From Trebonia sp. (lineage in GTDB: Bacteria > Actinomycetota > Actinomycetes > Streptosporangiales > Streptosporangiaceae), in assembly GCA_030043595.1 (NCBI GenBank), contig JASHXJ010000149.1:1-8487 (forward strand): a stretch of 8,487 nt of DNA, in the 5' to 3' direction. Numbering within the stretch: the first letter of the stretch is position 1; every line of letters starts with the position of its first letter. The translations under genes and the position numbers were made by a program. Positions 5,795-8,487 of this stretch are shown piece after piece. The notes beneath the pieces are model-generated. The model was given only the letters and a program-made list of their open reading frames with translations. It made no database searches and was not told the DNA's origin.

Positions 5795-6104
5795 GTGGAC
5801 GGACGTGGCCACTCTGGACGAGCTATGGGAGGGCGACCTGCGCGAGGTCACCGTGGGCGCCGAGGTGGTCATGCTCGCCCACCTGCCCGGCGGCGAGCTG
5901 CGCGCTTACCAGGGGGAATGCCCGCACTCCCGGTTCCCGCTCGCCACCGGGGACCTCGACGGCGACGTGCTCACCTGCGCGGGGCACGGGTGGGAGTTCG
6001 ACCTGCGGACCGGGCAGGGGGTCAACCCGGACAACTGCCGGCTGCAACCGTTCCCCATCCGCGTGGTGGGGGAGCAGATCTCTGTCTCTGGAGTACGCCC
6101 GTGA
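5787..6104 (+). CDS. tmoC: Rieske-type [2Fe-2S] ferredoxin of the monooxygenase (TmoC-like)
   Basis: The protein is 105 aa. The Rieske ligands are C45-P-H47 and C64-x2-H67, at the same numbers as in T4MO TmoC. The surrounding AYQGECPHS and LTCAGHGWEFDLRTGQGVNPD are characteristic, including the G-x-N-P-D segment after the second ligand pair. It carries single electrons from an NADH oxidoreductase to the diiron hydroxylase in the cytoplasm. A Rieske protein distinguishes this four-component, TmoA-F-type system from phenol-hydroxylase and methane-monooxygenase types. The start overlaps the gamma-subunit gene by 8 bp, and its stop overlaps the effector gene start by 4 bp, so translation is probably coupled. 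The usual reductase partner is not encoded next to it. Confidence 0.95.
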   Translation: MSEWTDVATLDELWEGDLREVTVGAEVVMLAHLPGGELRAYQGECPHSRFPLATGDLDGDVLTCAGHGWEFDLRTGQGVNPDNCRLQPFPIRVVGEQISVSGVRP

Positions 6105-6412
6105 GCGACGAACCGAAGCAACTGGTCGGCCCGGTGGTCCGCGGCTTCGACCCGGACATCGTGGACGCGCTGCGCACCGCGATCGAGAAGGACAACCCCG
6201 GCGTGGAGCTGTTCGTCGAGGACCGCGCCGGCTACGTGCGCATCCATGCGCCCCGCTCCCTGCGGGTGACCCGCGCCAGCCTGGCCGAGGCGCTCGGGCG
6301 GCCCATCTCGCTGCCCGAGCTCGAGCCGGCGATCGCGAGCTTCGCCGGCCGGATGCGCTACGACGGCGACGAACAGCTCATCTGGTACCTGGAAAGGAAG
6401 GACGCGCGATGA
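6101..6412 (+). CDS. tmoD: Monooxygenase effector (coupling) protein, TmoD-like
   Basis: The protein is 103 aa and starts with GTG in a GTGA overlap with the Rieske stop codon. GGAG lies about 8 bases upstream. The family pattern is clear: VGPVVRGFD (9-17), EKDNPGVELFVEDRAGYVRIHAP (29-51), LAEALGRPISLPELEPAIASFAGRMRYDGDEQ (61-92). The effector carries no cofactor. It docks on the hydroxylase alpha subunit near the diiron site, reshapes the active site and couples O2 use to substrate oxidation. Length matches T4MO TmoD (about 103 aa). Its ATGA overlap with the next gene supports matched expression with the hydroxylase. Confidence 0.93.
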   Translation: MSDEPKQLVGPVVRGFDPDIVDALRTAIEKDNPGVELFVEDRAGYVRIHAPRSLRVTRASLAEALGRPISLPELEPAIASFAGRMRYDGDEQLIWYLERKDAR

Positions 6413-7422
6413 CCACGCCGGCGACACAGCAGCCGCGGCTGCGCACCTGGTCGATCGCCGGCGCCGGGCGCCGCCGGCTCACCGAGTACGAGATCGTCAC
6501 AGGGAAGTTCCACTACCACTTCGGCAGGCAGCCGGCCCCGTTCGACCTGGACCCGGGCAGCGCCATCAACCAGTGGTACCTGCGCTACCGCGAGGGCTCA
6601 CCGCTGCGGGCCGACGACTGGGAGGGCTTCAAGGATCCGGCGCAGCTGTCCTACCGCCGCTACATCGCGCTGCAGCACGACCGGGAGATCTACGCCGAGG
6701 GGGTCGTCGACCACTTCGAGGCCGCCGATCACGACGCGCGCCTCGACCCGGCCTGGGTCGCCGTCCTCGGGAGGCTGTACCTGCCGGCCCGCTTCGCCTT
6801 CCACGTGCTGCAGATCGCCAGCCTGTACGTCGGCCAGCTGGGGCCGAGCGCGGCGATCACCAACGCCTCTTTCTTCCAGGGCGCCGACGAGCTGCGGGCC
6901 CTGCAGTGGATCGCCTACCGGGCCAGGTCGCTGTCGCTGGCGCATGGCGCGGACCTGGCCGACAGCGCGACCGCCCGCGCGATCTGGGAGGACGACCCGG
7001 CGTGGCAGCCAGCCAGGCAGGCCCTGGAGACCCTGCTGCTCGCCTACGACTGGGGCGAGGCGTTCACGGCGCTGGACCTGGTGGTCAAGCCCGCGCTCGA
7101 CGCCTTCTTCAAGGAGGCCTTCGCCGACCTGGCGCTGGCCAACGGCGACGGGCTGACCGCGCAGCTGCTGCGGGAGTCCGGCGTGGACACCGCCCGCAAC
7201 CAGGCCTGGGCCACGGCGCTGGCCAGGTACGCGATCGCCGCCCGGCCGGAGAACTTTACAATCCTGACCGAATGGGTAGACAAATGGCGGCCGGCCGCGG
7301 AGGGCGCGGCCGGCGGCCTGGCAGAGATCTTCGCCGAAGCGCCCGTCCCGGTCAGCCCGGAATCGGCGGTCGCCACGGTAACCGCGAGCCTAGGCAACCT
7401 CAAGGAGGAGATTCGCTCATGA
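6409..7422 (+). CDS. tmoE: Monooxygenase hydroxylase beta subunit (TmoE-like)
   Basis: The protein is 337 aa, slightly longer than the roughly 327 of T4MO TmoE. It starts in an ATGA overlap with the effector gene, after GGAAAGGAAGG. Family features include RTW near the N-terminus, LTEYEIVTGKFHYHF (24-38), DPAQLSYRRY (76-85), the helices around PARFAFHVLQIASLYVGQL, YDWGEAFTALDLVVKP (residues 214-229) and WVDKWRP near 285. The beta subunit has the ferritin-like fold of alpha but lacks iron ligands and scaffolds the alpha2beta2gamma2 assembly. An Ala/Glu-rich tail of about 45 residues follows the last conserved motif. Its stop codon overlaps the start of the carbonic anhydrase gene by 4 bp. Confidence 0.94.
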   Translation: MTTPATQQPRLRTWSIAGAGRRRLTEYEIVTGKFHYHFGRQPAPFDLDPGSAINQWYLRYREGSPLRADDWEGFKDPAQLSYRRYIALQHDREIYAEGVVDHFEAADHDARLDPAWVAVLGRLYLPARFAFHVLQIASLYVGQLGPSAAITNASFFQGADELRALQWIAYRARSLSLAHGADLADSATARAIWEDDPAWQPARQALETLLLAYDWGEAFTALDLVVKPALDAFFKEAFADLALANGDGLTAQLLRESGVDTARNQAWATALARYAIAARPENFTILTEWVDKWRPAAEGAAGGLAEIFAEAPVPVSPESAVATVTASLGNLKEEIRS

Positions 7423-7907
7423 GCGTCACCGACGAGTACCTGCGGAACAACGCCGCGTACGCGGAGCAATTCACTGGCCCGCTGCCGCTGCCGCCCTCGA
7501 AGGGCACCGCCGTGGTCGCGTGCATGGACGCGCGGCTGAACGTCTACGCGATCCTCGGCCTGCACGAGGGCGAGTCGCATGTGATCAGGAACGCGGGCGG
7601 CGTGGTGACCGACGACGAGATCCGGTCGCTGGCGATCAGCCAGCGGCTGCTCGGCACGACCGAGATCATCCTCATCCACCACACCGACTGCGGCATGCTC
7701 ACGTTCACCGACGACGGCTTCAAGCGATCCATCCAGGACGACACCGGCCTCAAGCCGGCCTGGTCCGCCGAGGCGTTCCCCGACCTGGACGAGGACGTGC
7801 GGCAGTCCAAGGCGCGCATTCTCGCCAGCCCGTTCATCCCGCACAAGGAGTCGGTGCGCGGCTTCGTCTTCGACGTGGCGACAGGCAAGCTGAACGAGGT
7901 GATCTGA
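7419..7907 (+). CDS. Beta-class carbonic anhydrase, Rv1284-like
   Basis: The protein is 162 aa, similar in length to mycobacterial Rv1284 (CanA), which it resembles from end to end as I recall it. Zinc-site residues are C35 with the D37/R39 dyad in ACMDAR, then H88 and C91 in HHTDCGM. Other shared blocks are HVIRNAGGVVTDDEIRSLAISQRLLGT (54-80), LTFTDDGFKRSIQD (94-107) and the ending RGFVFDVATGKLNEV. It interconverts CO2 and bicarbonate in the cytoplasm. AGGAGGAG lies 8 bases before the ATG, inside the end of tmoE, and the two genes overlap by 4 bp, so it is the last member of the monooxygenase operon and occupies the usual place of the TmoF reductase. The enzyme class is confident; why it is coupled to the oxygenase is unknown. 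Confidence 0.95.
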   Translation: MSVTDEYLRNNAAYAEQFTGPLPLPPSKGTAVVACMDARLNVYAILGLHEGESHVIRNAGGVVTDDEIRSLAISQRLLGTTEIILIHHTDCGMLTFTDDGFKRSIQDDTGLKPAWSAEAFPDLDEDVRQSKARILASPFIPHKESVRGFVFDVATGKLNEVI

Positions 7908-7929
7908 CCGCCAGCCTGCGGTCTCCGAC

Positions 7930-7959
7930 ATGCCCCGCCGCCTAACGACGGCGGGGCAT
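7930..7959 (+). terminator. Hairpin terminator closing the monooxygenase operon
   Basis: ATGCCCCGCCG (7930-7940) pairs perfectly over 11 bp with CGGCGGGGCAT (7949-7959) around an 8-base loop. It begins 22 bp after the carbonic anhydrase stop. There is no T-tract, as is often the case for GC-rich actinomycete terminators. The perfect stem and position make it the best hairpin in the window. Confidence 0.75.
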
Positions 7960-8005
7960 CACGCCGTTGCCTGTGATTTGTCGGGAAATGCGGCACTATC
8001 AGTCC

Positions 8006-8487
8006 ATGGCGGGGAATCCGGAGGCTGGTTATCTCGACGGGCTGCCGCCCGCGCAGGCGGAAGAGCTGGCGCGGGTGAATGCTCCCGGGCTGGCGGCGTT
8101 GCGCGGCTACCTGGACTCGGGCGAGGCGGTGGCGTTCCTGGGGGCCGGGGTGTCGGCGCCGCTGTACCCGCTGTGGAACGGGCTGATCGGGGAGCTGGTT
8201 GATGCCGCGTCCGGGCGGCTGACCGAGGCGCAGGCCGCGACCTGCCGGGCGCTGGCCTCCTCGAGCCCGGAATCGGTGGTGGAGATCGTGCGCCGCAGCC
8301 TCAGCGCTGGCGTGTACCGGGAGGTGCTGCGGGAGGTGCTGCGGGCGCGCACCGACGCGGAGACTGGCCGGTCGTGGACGGCGGTCCAGGAGCTCGTGTG
8401 CCGGTGCGGGTTCAAGGCCGTGGTGACCACCAACTATGACCCGGGGATCGTGGACGCCCGGCTGCGGGTGCGCCCGGGCGCGTCGGC
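8006..8487 (+). CDS. SIR2-like NAD-binding domain protein, N-terminal part only
   Basis: The frame is open from the ATG at 8006 to the right edge, giving 160 codons; an in-frame ATG at 7988 would add six residues. Neither start has a strong ribosome site. VAFLGAGVSAPLYPLWNGLIGELVDAA carries the NAD-binding G46-A-G-x-S50 motif followed by the P-x-W-x2-L helix, and FKAVVTTNYDPGIVDAR carries TTNYD (141-145). Together these define the SIR2_2-type superfamily rather than classical protein deacylases. Many such proteins are NADase effectors of antiphage systems that deplete NAD+ on infection, usually fused to or encoded beside a sensor. The catalytic His and any C-terminal sensor or repeat domain lie beyond the edge. 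It is separated from the upstream operon by the terminator and looks like its own transcription unit. The family call is good; a defence role is inference. Confidence 0.85.
   Translation, partial: MAGNPEAGYLDGLPPAQAEELARVNAPGLAALRGYLDSGEAVAFLGAGVSAPLYPLWNGLIGELVDAASGRLTEAQAATCRALASSSPESVVEIVRRSLSAGVYREVLREVLRARTDAETGRSWTAVQELVCRCGFKAVVTTNYDPGIVDARLRVRPGAS

Noticed and set aside
6573..7418. In-frame open extension of the carbonic anhydrase back through tmoE
   Set aside because: The upstream part is an alternate frame of the beta-subunit gene; the anhydrase family starts at the ATG at 7419, with its own ribosome site.
8281..8350. 12-bp repeat (GGAGGTGCTGCG) inside the SIR2-like gene
   Set aside because: It encodes the helical REVLREVLRAR stretch and is explained by amino-acid repetition with biased codons rather than a separate element.
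1..8487. CRISPR arrays, tRNA or rRNA genes, insertion sequences
   Set aside because: No regularly spaced repeats, no cloverleaf or rRNA-like conserved blocks, and no transposase motifs or terminal inverted repeats were seen on either strand.

Overview
The window is high-GC DNA with strongly G/C-biased third codon positions, Shine-Dalgarno-type leaders, and proteins that resemble actinomycete families. The most useful taxonomic hint is a beta-carbonic anhydrase that looks like mycobacterial Rv1284. I read it as a chromosomal segment of an actinobacterium (Actinomycetota) and cannot name the genus.

Layout. Positions 1-882 (minus) hold the N-terminal part of a secreted S53 (sedolisin-type) serine-carboxyl peptidase that runs off the left edge. 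A 439-bp non-coding stretch follows, then an unrecognised 198-aa protein (1322-1918, plus). It converges on a 165-aa SRPBCC-fold protein (1970-2467, minus). After a gap holding a probable relic of a membrane-protein gene comes a universal stress protein (2770-3231, plus). It converges on a MarR-type regulator with a cysteine-rich C-terminal extension (3255-3884, minus).

The core of the window is a six-gene, tightly packed plus-strand operon, 4057-7907. It encodes a toluene-4-monooxygenase-type soluble diiron monooxygenase in the classical order: hydroxylase alpha (TmoA-like), gamma (TmoB-like), Rieske ferredoxin (TmoC-like), effector (TmoD-like) and hydroxylase beta (TmoE-like). Where the NADH oxidoreductase (TmoF) would be expected there is instead a beta-carbonic anhydrase, whose start codon overlaps the tmoE-like stop codon. 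A strong GC-rich hairpin (7930-7959) closes the operon. The operon and marR diverge from an unusually AT-rich intergenic region. That region has a TTGACA -35 box and an imperfect palindrome over the -10 region, which suggests control by the MarR protein.

The right edge (from about 8006, plus) holds the N-terminal 160 residues of a SIR2-like NAD-binding protein, of the kind often found in antiphage systems; its partners, if any, lie outside the window.

How the genes could work together. The alpha2beta2gamma2 hydroxylase would oxidise an aromatic or alkene substrate, using electrons delivered by the Rieske protein and gated by the effector. The reductase must come from elsewhere in the genome. 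The carbonic anhydrase would interconvert CO2 and bicarbonate in the same physiological state, but its link to the oxidation is not explained by known toluene-monooxygenase biology. The stress protein and the SRPBCC protein have no clear tie to the operon.
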